From CAZVFX01 sp964626565 (GTDB taxonomy: Bacteria > Myxococcota_A > UBA9042 > CAIXZC01): DNA of 64,000 bases. This document shows, in pieces, positions 1 to 8,423 of the stretch. Made by a program: the position numbers and the translations under genes. Under the pieces are notes generated by a model. That model made no database searches, was not told where the DNA came from, and worked only from the letters and a program-made list of their open reading frames with translations. The stretch lies in contig CAZVFX010000024.1 of the NCBI GenBank assembly GCA_964626565.1, forward strand, positions 6,380-70,379, given 5' to 3'. Each line of letters starts with the position of its first letter. Within the stretch, counting starts at the first letter, position 1.

Positions 1-950
1 CCGCCCATGCCGTCGTACCACTTCATCTCGCCCAGGAGATGGAAGAGCCCCCAGTCGATGGTGGTCATGGCGTAGAGGGCGTTGCCTTCTTCGCCGTGCA
101 CGGAGTGCTGAAATTCCTTGTCCGTGGAATCATACTCGTAGCTGATGCTGCGGTTGGTCATCCGATCGTATTCCACGAAGAAGCTGCCGAACCCAAACAG
201 GTCGGGGACGGAAAACGTGCCACCCACCATGCTCAAGGACTGGCGCCCGAAGTTGCCCCCAAGGATCTGGTCGTACTGCTCCTTGTCCTTGATCATGCTG
301 GTGTGCATGGAGAGCCTCATCCATTGCAGCGGGGCCAGCCGTCCCTCAAGGCCCACCACCAGGTCATTAGGGTCGTCGAGCCTCTCCTCCAGCTTGTCGC
401 CGACATTGACGATATTGGACACCCCGCCCATGGCGGTTACTCCCACCACGCCTTCCTGGTACACCGCCTTTGCTCCACGCAAGGTCGTGTCGATGGACAG
501 CTCGTCCAGCTTCTTGACACACAGGGCCATACCCTTGCCCAGGCAGCCGTAGACATCTCCAATTTCTACGGTAAGTCCCCGGCGCCGGGCCCTCATGAAC
601 ACCTTCTCCAGAGTCAAGTCGTTGCTGTAGGTTTCGTCAAAGTCCTTGCGAGCTTCGCCACCATCGGGACCGAAAAAATGCGCGCTGTCCATCCGGGCGC
701 CGAACGACAGCCAAGATGAATCGGCGGAGAGGTTCAGCCGGTTCTTGATGTCGAAAAAGTCGTAAGTGTCTTTCCTGGTTTCGCCCGTCGCTGGATCCTG
801 GTACGTGACCGTCTCGCCCCAGTGAGAGTCTGCGTGAACGGTTTCAGTGAGACTGAAGTCAAAATCTCCCACCGACAGGAACTGAGCGGCCGCGTCTGCG
901 GGCTGCCACAAGACCGCCATGCAGACAAGCAAAGTGGTTAGCCGTCTCAT
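1..950 (-). CDS. Outer-membrane beta-protein, DUF6029-like (partial, runs off left edge)
   Basis: Only the first ~316 residues are in the window; the C-terminus lies beyond base 1. The start is the ATG at 948-950, which overlaps the stop of the upstream redoxin gene (ATGA), so the two are translationally coupled. Residues 1-22 form a signal peptide (MRRL, a hydrophobic stretch, then ADAAAQF). The mature part has alternating polar/hydrophobic stretches with many Gly and aromatic residues (GFGSFFVEYDRM), as expected of outer-membrane beta-strands. The overall layout recalls DUF6029-type outer-membrane proteins that sit next to TlpA-like redoxins, but this assignment comes from memory of the family and is not proven here. 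There are two isolated Cys (VYGCLGKGMALCVK), and the coupled thioredoxin could act on them; that is inference. Confidence 0.7.
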   Translation of the reverse strand, partial: MRRLTTLLVCMAVLWQPADAAAQFLSVGDFDFSLTETVHADSHWGETVTYQDPATGETRKDTYDFFDIKNRLNLSADSSWLSFGARMDSAHFFGPDGGEARKDFDETYSNDLTLEKVFMRARRRGLTVEIGDVYGCLGKGMALCVKKLDELSIDTTLRGAKAVYQEGVVGVTAMGGVSNIVNVGDKLEERLDDPNDLVVGLEGRLAPLQWMRLSMHTSMIKDKEQYDQILGGNFGRQSLSMVGGTFSVPDLFGFGSFFVEYDRMTNRSISYEYDSTDKEFQHSVHGEEGNALYAMTTIDWGLFHLLGEMKWYDGMG

Positions 951-1486
951 TTCTCAAGCAGCCCCTTGACCAGGTTCTCGAGATACCCCTGGTCGCCCAC
1001 TGAAAAGCCGTCCTTCTTCAACGCCAGCTTCCCCTTGCGATCGATTATCACCAGGAAAGGAAGCACGCTCTTCGAGTTGAACTGGATGGTGGCATCGCTC
1101 TGCCGATCGATGCACACCGGGAAGGTATACCGGTTGCGCTCGATATAGGGTTTCACCAGCGCCTCTGTGTCCGGAGAGTCCAGGCTGATACTGACAATCC
1201 GGAGCCCCTGCTCGTAGTACTTATCGTAGAGCTGCTGAAGGAAGGGCATCTCCGCCTTGCACGGCTTGCAGAACGTCGCCCAGAAACTCACCATGATCAC
1301 ATTGTTGCCTGCCATCTCGGCCAGCTCCACCGGCGCTCCCTTGAGGTCGGTGAGCGTCAAGGACTTCAGCGCCTGAGAGTAGTCCTTGCCGGTGCCGGCG
1401 CCACCTACCTGGACGCCGGAGCAGGCGGGGCAAAGGAAAATCGTCGTCAAGAACAACAACGGCAACACTGAACGATACGTCGTCAT
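947..1486 (-). CDS. TlpA/ResA-like thioredoxin-fold exported protein
   Basis: A 179-residue exported redoxin. The N-terminus is hydrophobic (residues 7-20) and ends in CPAC, so it could be a lipoprotein with a non-ideal lipobox or a cleaved/anchored signal. The AhpC/TSA-TlpA fold follows: a LKGAPVELAEMAG entry, then FWATFCKPCKAEMPF with the CxxC pair at C73 and C76, and later FPVCIDRQSD and VLPFLVIIDRKGK, which holds the cis-Pro position. TlpA-type proteins reduce or isomerise disulfides in the periplasm. The start has a good ribosome site (AAGGGAG) upstream. It follows the DJ-1-like lipoprotein gene by 15 bases and overlaps the outer-membrane protein gene, so the three are probably one operon. 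The substrate is unknown. Confidence 0.88.
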   Translation of the reverse strand: MTTYRSVLPLLFLTTIFLCPACSGVQVGGAGTGKDYSQALKSLTLTDLKGAPVELAEMAGNNVIMVSFWATFCKPCKAEMPFLQQLYDKYYEQGLRIVSISLDSPDTEALVKPYIERNRYTFPVCIDRQSDATIQFNSKSVLPFLVIIDRKGKLALKKDGFSVGDQGYLENLVKGLLEK

Positions 1487-1501
1487 GTAAGGACTCCCTT
1501 A

Positions 1502-2173
1502 TTATTTCAAAAGTTTCAGTAACGCGGCCGCGAATTCAGCCGATGCCGGCGGGCCGCTGGCGGTAACGATGTTGCCGTCTACCACCACCGGCTCATCACG
1601 GTACAACGGGCCGTGCTTGGCGAGACTCTCGACGGTAAACTTGCCGCCGGTCCACGCCGTTGCGTAAAGGCCTTCCAGTACTCCCGCCTTAGCCAGGGTG
1701 AACGGGGCCAGGCAGATGGCGCCCACCACCAGCTTGGCATCCACCGCCTTGCGCACCAGGTCATGAGCCGTCTCGTTGTCGTGGAACACCGTGGCCCCCG
1801 GCCCGCCGATGAGCACCACCGCACGATAGGAATCGACTTGCTTGACAGCCTCCATCAGAGTCAGGTCCACCACCGCCGTACCTTCCAGCGCGCCCTGGGC
1901 AGTGCCGGTCTGTAGCGACGCGGTGTCCACCTTGTAACCGGCATCAAGCAGCACTTTGTGCGTAGTCTCGTATTCCTTGTCCTGAAAGCCGTGGAAAGCG
2001 ATGACCAACAGCACCGCGCCACGGGACTCGGCATCACCGCCCGGCTTCGCCACCGCCTTGCTCTCTACCTTGGGTGCCTCGCCGGCAGGAGGCGCTTCGT
2101 CGTTGCTTTTGAGCAGATGACAGCCGGCGAGAATAAAGGCCAGAGAAACTAGCAGAGCTGCGTTTCTGCGCAT
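1502..2173 (-). CDS. DJ-1/PfpI-family lipoprotein
   Basis: A 223-residue lipoprotein: residues 1-18 end in the canonical lipobox LAGC (C18), followed by a low-complexity Ala/Pro/Glu/Lys linker to about residue 50. The rest is a DJ-1/PfpI (class I glutamine-amidotransferase-like) domain. It has VLLVIAFHGFQDKEYET, VVLIGGPGATVF at 119-130, and the nucleophile elbow GAICLAPFTLAKAG with C154. The end (DGNIVTASGPPASAEFAAALL) matches the family's usual closing motif. Family members are chaperones, glyoxalases or peptidases; the exact activity cannot be read from sequence. An exported, lipid-anchored DJ-1 domain is less common than the cytoplasmic form. It lies downstream of the exported Pcm and upstream of a redoxin, which suggests a periplasmic protein-damage or redox role (inference). 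Confidence 0.87.
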   Translation of the reverse strand: MRRNAALLVSLAFILAGCHLLKSNDEAPPAGEAPKVESKAVAKPGGDAESRGAVLLVIAFHGFQDKEYETTHKVLLDAGYKVDTASLQTGTAQGALEGTAVVDLTLMEAVKQVDSYRAVVLIGGPGATVFHDNETAHDLVRKAVDAKLVVGAICLAPFTLAKAGVLEGLYATAWTGGKFTVESLAKHGPLYRDEPVVVDGNIVTASGPPASAEFAAALLKLLK

Positions 2174-2211
2174 GACTTCCTCCTTGTTTACGGCCGATGC
2201 TGCTCGGCGCA

Positions 2212-2278
2212 GGCCCCTCGCTCGCTCTCGGGGTACCGGATCATGGCCCCTCGCTCGCTCTCAGGGTACTGTGATCAT
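2212..2278. repeat. Two tandem copies of a short dispersed element
   Basis: Copy 1 (2212-2244) and copy 2 (2245-2278) both begin GGCCCCTCGCTCGCTCTC and end in ATCAT, with a few differences. Copy 2 contains the stop codon of pcm (2275-2277), so the element supplies the gene's end. A related copy lies inside a coding region at 8863-8888. No terminator-like U-run accompanies it. Confidence 0.6.
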
Positions 2279-3078
2279 TTTTCTTTGTCTTTCTTCTTGC
2301 GGCGCATAGGGACGAACTCGACGGTGGTGAGCACTTTCTTGTGCACCTTGCCGTCTGCATCTTTAGCTACGAAATAGAGCTTCCCCGGCTGGTAGCGCGG
2401 CCCCACCGGGATAACCATAAGGCCGCCCGGTTTGAGCTGCTGCAGCAGCGGCACCGGGATATGGTCCGCGGCGCAGGTGACGATGATCTTATCAAACGGA
2501 GCGTGCTCCTCCCAGCCGAAATAGCCATCATCAATTTTCGTATTTATGGCGTCTTTGTACCCCAGCTTTTCCAGCTTCTTGTGGGTCCGCTTCGCCAGCT
2601 TCTCCACGATCTCGATGGAGTACACGTGGGGAGTCAGTTGCGCCAGCACCGACCCCTGATAACCCGACCCGGTGCCGATTTCCAGCACCTTGTCCGTGGT
2701 CTTGACGTTGATGAGTTGAGTCATCCACGCCACCATCCCCGGATCGGTGATGGTCTGGCCGTACCCGATGCGGTACCACATCTGCCGGTACGCGTTGTCG
2801 TGGTCCTTTTCCAGCATGTATTCCTGCCTGGGCACAGCGCCCATGGCCTTGAGCACCCGCTCGTCATCAATCTTGTGCCGGTATCGTTCGGAGACGAACT
2901 CCACCATCTGGGCCCGCCTTTTGCGATCCCATTTTCCTTCCTTTACGTTAAACGCGGGCGGAGTGTATTCGTCTGTCGCCGTCTTGACCTGAGCCGTAGC
3001 CTGGTCCGGCACACAAACCACCATGAAAAGCGCCCCGAGTACCAGAGCCAGGGCCACCGTTACAGTCCTTTCAATCAT
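2275..3078 (-). CDS. pcm: Protein-L-isoaspartate O-methyltransferase, exported
   Basis: A 267-residue methyltransferase that transfers a methyl group from S-adenosylmethionine to L-isoaspartyl residues and so starts repair of aged proteins. The AdoMet motif I is VLEIGTGSGYQG at 131-142. PRQEYMLEKDHDNAY and GYGQTITDPGMVAWM upstream are the usual PCMT substrate-side motifs. DDGYFGWEEHAPFDKI and LKPGGLMVIPVG follow. The family is normally cytoplasmic and ~210 residues long. Here there is an additional N-terminal signal peptide (residues 1-30, ending DQATAQ) and a charged segment, so it probably acts in the periplasm. A GGAGGT ribosome site precedes the ATG. The gene is divergent from the MFS transporter gene, and a sigma70-like promoter is visible in the 150-base gap. 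Confidence 0.93.
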   Translation of the reverse strand: MIERTVTVALALVLGALFMVVCVPDQATAQVKTATDEYTPPAFNVKEGKWDRKRRAQMVEFVSERYRHKIDDERVLKAMGAVPRQEYMLEKDHDNAYRQMWYRIGYGQTITDPGMVAWMTQLINVKTTDKVLEIGTGSGYQGSVLAQLTPHVYSIEIVEKLAKRTHKKLEKLGYKDAINTKIDDGYFGWEEHAPFDKIIVTCAADHIPVPLLQQLKPGGLMVIPVGPRYQPGKLYFVAKDADGKVHKKVLTTVEFVPMRRKKKDKEK

Positions 3079-3101
3079 CTACGCACCTCCAATAATCAAG
3101 A

Positions 3102-3130
3102 ATCGTATGTCCCCCCCCGTTGCTTGTCAA
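3102..3130 (-). promoter_or_regulatory. Sigma70-like promoter for pcm
   Basis: Read on the minus strand: TTGACA (3130-3125), a 17-base spacer holding a run of eight G, and TACGAT (3107-3102), 24 bases before the pcm start. Confidence 0.45.
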
Positions 3131-3145
3131 TCAACTTGTCTGTTG

Positions 3146-3174
3146 TTGACACGTGAGCAGGAACCGACTAAAAA
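3146..3174 (+). promoter_or_regulatory. Sigma70-like promoter for the MFS gene
   Basis: TTGACA (3146-3151), 17-base spacer, TAAAAG (3169-3174). It points at the MFS gene starting at 3229, whose ATG is preceded by GGAGCAGGAAG. It is divergent from the pcm promoter. Confidence 0.45.
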
Positions 3175-3228
3175 GGGTCGACTGCAACGCATCGTGACAA
3201 GACAACTTTACCGGAGCAGGAAGCCGAC

Positions 3229-4836
3229 ATGAGTGATCAGAACACAGGGCCGGAGAAGAAGCAAAGCCCACTGCAGGAAATCGTCCAGCCGTTTATCGAC
3301 CTGGTGCATGCGCCCAGAGCTTTGTGGGGCATCAACGTCCCCTACTTCTTCGAAGGGATGGTGTACTTCGGCATGCTGGGGTACCTGGCCATCCACTTCT
3401 CGGAGTTTATCTTCGTGGGCGTGCCCCATGTCGAGGAGTGGTCCCACAATATGGTTATGGTTCTCACCGCGGGCATCACCATCTCCATGTTCTTCCTCGG
3501 TTTCGTCGGGGACAAGTGGGGGGTCCGGAGAGCTCTGCTGCTGGCCTTCACCCTCATGCTTATCGGCCGGGTCCTCATTTCCGCCGCACCCACGGTCCTG
3601 GGGATGGAACCGGCTGGGCTCTGGTCCCCGCTACACCTGGTCACCATGGGCGGTATCGTGTTCGTAGTCATCGGCTACGGCATGTACCAGCCGTCAGCCT
3701 ATTCCGCGGTGCGCCAGTTTACCAACCCGAAGAACGCGGCCATGGGCTTTGCCATGCTGTATGCGCTCATGAACCTGGGCGGTTGGCTACCGACCTTTGC
3801 CTTCATGCTGCGCGACAACGACTACGCCGGCCTGGGCATTCCCGGCACCTATTGGGTCTACACCGCATTCACCATCGTAGCTTTGCTGGCGACTTTCTTC
3901 ATTCTCACCAACAAGACCGTCAAGGAGGCCATCGCCCGGGCCAAGAAGGAAACGAAAGAGGTTGAAGACGAGACGGCCGCAGCCCCCGTCGCGGAACAGG
4001 AAACGGAAGGCGCCACCGACGAAGCTGCAGCTCGGCACCTCAGTGACAAGGGCCTGACGGTGCCGAAGCACGTATGGTTGTTCCTGGCAGCCATCGTGGG
4101 AGTGCTGCTCTGGCGTGTGCCCGAACCCTATGGTTACTACGCCGCCGCCGGGTTCGCACTTATGCCGCTGTACATCAGGCTCCTGCCCACTCCGACCAGA
4201 AACAAGGTCCTGTCTTTCATCGCCAACCACCCACTGGCGGACGCCAAATTCGCATTCTTCATCTTTGCACTGATTCCGGTCCAGACTCTGTTCACCTACA
4301 ACTGGCTCATTCTTCCCCAATACATCAAGCGGGCGTTTGATGGATGGATCGGCGACTACTTCGAGATTGCAGCCAATGCCAACCCGATAATGATCTTCAT
4401 CCTTGTGCCCATCATCACCGCTCTCACCCAGAAGAAGAAGGTGTACAACATGATGATCTGGGGCACGCTCATTATGGCCGCACCTGCGTTCCTGCTGGTC
4501 ATCGGCCCCTACGCCTGGACTCTGTTCACCTATATCGTCGTTATGACCGTGGGCGAAGCGATGTGGCAGCCCCGCTTCCTTCAGTACGCGGCAGAGATCG
4601 CGCCGGAAGGCCGCACCGGTACATACATGGGCGTCGCACAGTTGCCGTGGTTCCTCACCAAGTTGCTGGTGCCTTTGCTCTATTCGGGCTGGATGATGGA
4701 CCGCTACTGTCCGGCAATCGGGGATAAGGACACTCAAACCATGTGGCTCTACTTCGGCTGCATCGCGATTTCTTCCACCGTGATGCTCGTGCTGGCAAAA
4801 GGGTGGCTTGGTAAGGACTTTAAAACCAAAGCATAG
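3229..4836 (+). CDS. Major facilitator superfamily transporter
   Basis: A 535-residue polytopic inner-membrane protein. About 12 hydrophobic helices are visible in two halves, separated by a long acidic/Lys-rich cytoplasmic loop (about residues 225-280: KKETKEVEDET...). The MFS signature between helices 2 and 3 is GDKWGVRRALLLA. WGINVPYFFEGMVYFGMLGYL at the first helix resembles peptide/POT-like or related anion MFS carriers, but the substrate cannot be assigned. WQPRFLQYAAEIAPEGRTGTY near the C-terminus is a loop motif seen in POT-like members. It appears to be monocistronic, with its own promoter, and the next gene starts 92 bases downstream. Confidence 0.85.
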   Translation: MSDQNTGPEKKQSPLQEIVQPFIDLVHAPRALWGINVPYFFEGMVYFGMLGYLAIHFSEFIFVGVPHVEEWSHNMVMVLTAGITISMFFLGFVGDKWGVRRALLLAFTLMLIGRVLISAAPTVLGMEPAGLWSPLHLVTMGGIVFVVIGYGMYQPSAYSAVRQFTNPKNAAMGFAMLYALMNLGGWLPTFAFMLRDNDYAGLGIPGTYWVYTAFTIVALLATFFILTNKTVKEAIARAKKETKEVEDETAAAPVAEQETEGATDEAAARHLSDKGLTVPKHVWLFLAAIVGVLLWRVPEPYGYYAAAGFALMPLYIRLLPTPTRNKVLSFIANHPLADAKFAFFIFALIPVQTLFTYNWLILPQYIKRAFDGWIGDYFEIAANANPIMIFILVPIITALTQKKKVYNMMIWGTLIMAAPAFLLVIGPYAWTLFTYIVVMTVGEAMWQPRFLQYAAEIAPEGRTGTYMGVAQLPWFLTKLLVPLLYSGWMMDRYCPAIGDKDTQTMWLYFGCIAISSTVMLVLAKGWLGKDFKTKA

Positions 4837-4870
4837 AACGGCCGATCCGGTACTCGATTCGGGATTTGCG

Positions 4871-4900
4871 TTGACAACAGCAAGGGGCCGCGCCAAGAAT
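4871..4900 (+). promoter_or_regulatory. Possible promoter for the HEAT-repeat gene
   Basis: TTGACA (4871-4876), an 18-base spacer and AAGAAT (4895-4900), followed by ACGGAGG close to the ATG at 4929. The -10 box is weak. Confidence 0.35.
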
Positions 4901-4928
4901 AGGGTTCTAATACGGAGGCTTTAACAGC

Positions 4929-7223
4929 ATGAAACGGCTTGTCCTCATCTCGATACTCTTGAGCCTACTCCTCCCGGCTGTTGCGCAAGCCGAGGTCTTC
5001 TTTGCTTTTTCCGCAGAGCAGATGAATTTTCAGGGTCAGCAACGCATCTTCTTTGTGCCGTTCAGCTTCGTCGGTCCGTCCGAGCGCGCCATCGAGAAGA
5101 AGATGGGGGTACTGTTTGAAAAACTCCACGGCTCCAGGCAAGCCATCTACGGGGAAACATACCTTATCGTCAAGGACAGGGACGGAGTGCTCGACGCGTA
5201 CCTCATCCTCGACGAAGCGCAGGGCCGGTTCCACGACATCATCATCGGCGAAGTATATCTTACCTTCTCCAATATCGGCGTGGACAAGCTCTATGTTGGC
5301 GAAGAAGCCAAACTGATCACCGATGAAGCGCTGAAATTCCCCTACTTTGCACCGACGGTGCCGCTATGGGAGGCTTTGCCGCCGGTACATTTCTCCCACG
5401 CTTTGATTCGCATGGGAGTCAACGACTACATCGAGTCCAAGACCTTCCACGAGCGCATGGACAAAAGGGACCCCGAGCTGCTCACGCGGGTGTTGGCCAT
5501 GCTGAAGTCGGAAGAACCCTACGTACGCCTGAAGACCCTCGAGGCATTTCCGCAGCTTCAACTTGCCGATGAAAACACCCAACTCATTCCCATGCTCACC
5601 GACGCGGATGTCGGCGTGCGCTACAAGGCGATCGAGCTGGTCGAGAACAAGACCGAACCACCGGTGCTGGACGCACTCGCGGCTATGGCCGACTCCACAG
5701 ACGACCCTGAGTCCCAACTGCGCGCGGCTCGCATCCTGGTGAAGAACGGACGCAACAACTATCAGCTCTACATCCTGTTCGAGGAGCTGAAAAGCGAAGA
5801 CGTCAACGTGGTTGTCACCACTTTGCAGAAGCTCGCATCGTCCGGGGACAAGCGGGTTCTGCCCGCGCTCGTCCGCTACCTCACCCACGACCAGGAGGCG
5901 GTACGCAAGGCCGCATTCGACGGGCTCAATCAGATGGGCGACGTGGGCAGCTTGCGCCAGTTGCTGCTGGACGTTTCCATTTCCGAGGATTTCAGAAAGC
6001 AGATCGCGATCGCGCTCATGCGCCAGAACCTGGAGGACCCGGCCAAAGAGGGGATCAAGTACCTGGTGACCAAGCACGCGGGCAAAGAAGCGGTGGAAGC
6101 GATCACCACCATCGAGATGCGAAAGTACCTGGATCTCACCGACATGCTCGTTGCAGGCTTGCAGCATACCGACGCCAAAGTGGCGACCACTGCGATCACC
6201 GCGGTGGGCAATCTGGGGCTCATCGACCAACTCCCCGAGCTGTCCAAGGCTGCGGCGAGAGAAGAACTCAAGACCGCGGCCCGGGAAACCATCTCGGCGC
6301 TGTTGGAGACTCAGAAACTCCGGGCGGTCATGAAACTTGCGGCGTCCAAGGACATGCTGATCAGGGAATTGGCGGTCCTGGCCCTGGTTGCCGCGGCCAA
6401 GAAGAAGCAGGCTGCCGACCGCGACATTGAGCCGATCCTGGCGCTGTTGGGGGAGACGGTAAAGGACGAGGAACCGGTGATCAAGCGGGCGTCGGTCCAG
6501 GCGCTGTACGAAATCGGCGGCAAGCGCAACTGGAAGCGCGTGCTCAAGGTGAAGAACGACAAAGACCCCAAAATCCGGATTATCGCGATCTCCGCCGCCG
6601 TCTCCATGGAAGCGAAGGAAGGCGATGCGGTGGTCGTCGAAAAGCTGGCCGACGAAACCGATGAGGTGAGGATCGAGGCGGTAGTCGCCACCCGGGGCCG
6701 CAAGATCAAGGCGGCTCGGGCCAAGTTGAAATTCATGGTGGGTTCCAGAAACAAGAAGGAGAAGCTGGAAGTGTTGAGAACCATCGTGGCCCTCAACGAG
6801 ACCGAAGACGAGCACCGGGAATTTGTCGAGACCTACAAGCAGCTCCTGTTCGACATGGAGCCGGAGATGCAGCTAGCCGCGATTCGGGGCATCCAGTGGA
6901 TAATCGACCCGGCCATCCCGCCGCTTCTGCAGTCGGGAATCCTGCTCATGCACAAGGACGCACGGGTACGCGCCGCGACCATTATCGCACTGGGCCGGTC
7001 CCGTGACCACAACGTCATCGAGTTCATCGCCAGAGGATTTGCCGACCCGGACCGGGACGTGCAGGCCGCGGGCGTTGAGGGCCTCAGGCTTATGGGACAC
7101 AAAAAGGGCAAAACCCCGCTGGAAGAATTCGTGCGCCAAACCGACGACGACGAGTTGAAGGCCGCGGCCGAAGCTGCACTCGATCATATTGAGAATCAGC
7201 CTAAGGGGCTGCTTGAGCCGTGA
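4929..7223 (+). CDS. Exported HEAT-repeat protein
   Basis: A 764-residue protein with a cleavable signal peptide (MKRLVLISILLSLLLP, then AQAE, cut after residue 21). Residues ~22-190 form a non-repetitive region (FVGPSERAIEKKMG and LIVKDRDGVLDAYLI). From about residue 190 to the end it is a solenoid of paired amphipathic helices of HEAT/PBS-lyase type, with the recurring pattern D-x-[DN]-V-R-x-x-A: VRLKTLEAF, VGVRYKAIEL, EAVRKAAFDGL, VIKRASVQAL, KIRIIAISAA, ARVRAATIIALG, RDVQAAGVEGL. Such solenoids are protein-binding scaffolds, and no catalytic motif is seen. Location is periplasmic or surface by the signal. The stop (TGA 7221-7223) overlaps the GTG start of the repair gene, so the two are co-translated despite unrelated functions. 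Confidence 0.87.
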   Translation: MKRLVLISILLSLLLPAVAQAEVFFAFSAEQMNFQGQQRIFFVPFSFVGPSERAIEKKMGVLFEKLHGSRQAIYGETYLIVKDRDGVLDAYLILDEAQGRFHDIIIGEVYLTFSNIGVDKLYVGEEAKLITDEALKFPYFAPTVPLWEALPPVHFSHALIRMGVNDYIESKTFHERMDKRDPELLTRVLAMLKSEEPYVRLKTLEAFPQLQLADENTQLIPMLTDADVGVRYKAIELVENKTEPPVLDALAAMADSTDDPESQLRAARILVKNGRNNYQLYILFEELKSEDVNVVVTTLQKLASSGDKRVLPALVRYLTHDQEAVRKAAFDGLNQMGDVGSLRQLLLDVSISEDFRKQIAIALMRQNLEDPAKEGIKYLVTKHAGKEAVEAITTIEMRKYLDLTDMLVAGLQHTDAKVATTAITAVGNLGLIDQLPELSKAAAREELKTAARETISALLETQKLRAVMKLAASKDMLIRELAVLALVAAAKKKQAADRDIEPILALLGETVKDEEPVIKRASVQALYEIGGKRNWKRVLKVKNDKDPKIRIIAISAAVSMEAKEGDAVVVEKLADETDEVRIEAVVATRGRKIKAARAKLKFMVGSRNKKEKLEVLRTIVALNETEDEHREFVETYKQLLFDMEPEMQLAAIRGIQWIIDPAIPPLLQSGILLMHKDARVRAATIIALGRSRDHNVIEFIARGFADPDRDVQAAGVEGLRLMGHKKGKTPLEEFVRQTDDDELKAAAEAALDHIENQPKGLLEP

Positions 7224-8383
7224 GCCGGCTCGAGGCTACAGTCGACACAATCCTCGGCCCCGTCACCATTGTCCGGTCACCGCGGGGGGTGACCCGGATC
7301 AGACTACACGGATCCGGAAGGGGGCTCTCAGCCCTTCGACTTGCGCTCAGGGCAAACTCGAGCAGCTCTCAGCGGTCAGCTCACGGCGAAAGACCACAGA
7401 CAACGAACGAAATCGGCGCTAGGATAGCCGCCCACCTGGCAGGGGATCCGCAGGATTTCACCGACGTTTCCGTCGACATGGCATGGGCTGGCCCCTACGC
7501 CCGGGAAGTCTATCGGGAGCTGCGCAAAGTCCCGTCGGGAGAGACGGTCACCTATGGTGAACTGGCAGCACGTACCGGTCGGCCGCAGGGTGCCCGGGCG
7601 GTTGCTCGGGCCATGGCTACCAATCGGGTGCCGATTGTTATTCCTTGCCATCGGGTATTGGGTGCGGGTGGGAAACTCACCGGCTTCAGCGGAGCGGACG
7701 GAATCAAGACAAAGTGCCAGATGCTGGTGGCGGAAGGCGCTGCCGCACCGGTGCTGCCGAAGGACCAACCTCTCTTCGACAACCTGTTCGAGCCGTATGC
7801 GCATGCGTCCGGCGTCAGCCACCTCGCCCGATCAGACCGCCTCTTCAAGCGACTGTATGAGGCCGTCGGCCACACAATGCACCCGCAGCAGTTCCCGGGC
7901 AACCCCTTCGCCGCCCTCGTCGAATCGGTCTGCTACCAGCAACTTGCCGGCGCCGCAGCCGTCACCATATTTCGAAGAGTCAAGGGACTGGTGGGTGAAC
8001 AGCCTTCACCGGCCTCAGTCTTAGGCGCTGGATTCGAGGGCCTTCGTTCCGCCGGAATGTCGACCAGCAAGGCCAACACCGCCCTGGCTCTGGCCGAACT
8101 GTTCGACCGCAATACCTCGCCTTGCATGGACGAACTCCTGGCCATCAAGGGCGTGGGCCCCTGGACCGTGCAGATGTTCTCTATGTTCCACCTCGGCCTC
8201 CCCGACATCTTCCCGCCGGGAGATCTCGGCGTCCGCAAGGCCGTGACCGCACTGACCGGGGCGAAGGAACTCCTTTCCCCCGACCGCGTCGAAACCATCG
8301 GCAGACGATGGAAACCCTATCGGTCGATTGCCACCTGGTATCTGTGGCGATCGTTGGGAACGGTTACGATAGGAGAGGGGTAA
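7220..8383 (+). CDS. Fused O6-alkylguanine-DNA methyltransferase and AlkA-type 3-methyladenine glycosylase
   Basis: A 387-residue DNA-alkylation repair fusion with a GTG start overlapping the previous stop. Residues ~80-175 are the MGMT/Ogt domain: GPYAREVYRELRKVPSGETV, TYGELAARTGRP, and the acceptor site IPCHRV with C143, which takes the alkyl group irreversibly. Residues ~205-385 are an HhH-GPD glycosylase of the AlkA/MAG type: LVESVCYQQLAGAAA, the hairpin LLAIKGVGPWTVQMF (~305-320), and PDIFPPGDLGVRKAV with the probable catalytic Asp at D335. One chain would therefore remove both O6-alkylguanine and 3-methyladenine damage. The N-terminal part is unusually long because a short dispersed element is translated within it (residues ~38-60). 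I see no N-terminal Ada zinc domain and no regulator domain. Confidence 0.9.
   Translation: MSRLEATVDTILGPVTIVRSPRGVTRIRLHGSGRGLSALRLALRANSSSSQRSAHGERPQTTNEIGARIAAHLAGDPQDFTDVSVDMAWAGPYAREVYRELRKVPSGETVTYGELAARTGRPQGARAVARAMATNRVPIVIPCHRVLGAGGKLTGFSGADGIKTKCQMLVAEGAAAPVLPKDQPLFDNLFEPYAHASGVSHLARSDRLFKRLYEAVGHTMHPQQFPGNPFAALVESVCYQQLAGAAAVTIFRRVKGLVGEQPSPASVLGAGFEGLRSAGMSTSKANTALALAELFDRNTSPCMDELLAIKGVGPWTVQMFSMFHLGLPDIFPPGDLGVRKAVTALTGAKELLSPDRVETIGRRWKPYRSIATWYLWRSLGTVTIGEG
7331..7353. repeat. Dispersed palindromic element inside the MGMT-AlkA gene
   Basis: GCCCT ... AGGGC inverted ends enclose TCGACTTGCGCTC. The general pattern CCCTTCGAC-x-GCTCAGGG is one I recall as a common dispersed short repeat in environmental bacterial genomes. 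Here it is read in frame as part of a low-complexity insertion (SALRLALRANSSSSQ). Confidence 0.5.
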
Positions 8384-8386
8384 CGG

Positions 8387-8407
8387 CCTCCACCCGGAAA
8401 GGTGGGT
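8387..8407. terminator. Weak hairpin between convergent genes
   Basis: CCACC (8390-8394), a 6-base loop and GGTGG (8401-8405) sit in the 40-base space between the ends of the repair gene and the IF2-N gene. There is no U-tract on either strand, so this is a weak candidate. Confidence 0.2.
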
Positions 8408-8423
8408 GTGTCGGGGTCACCGA

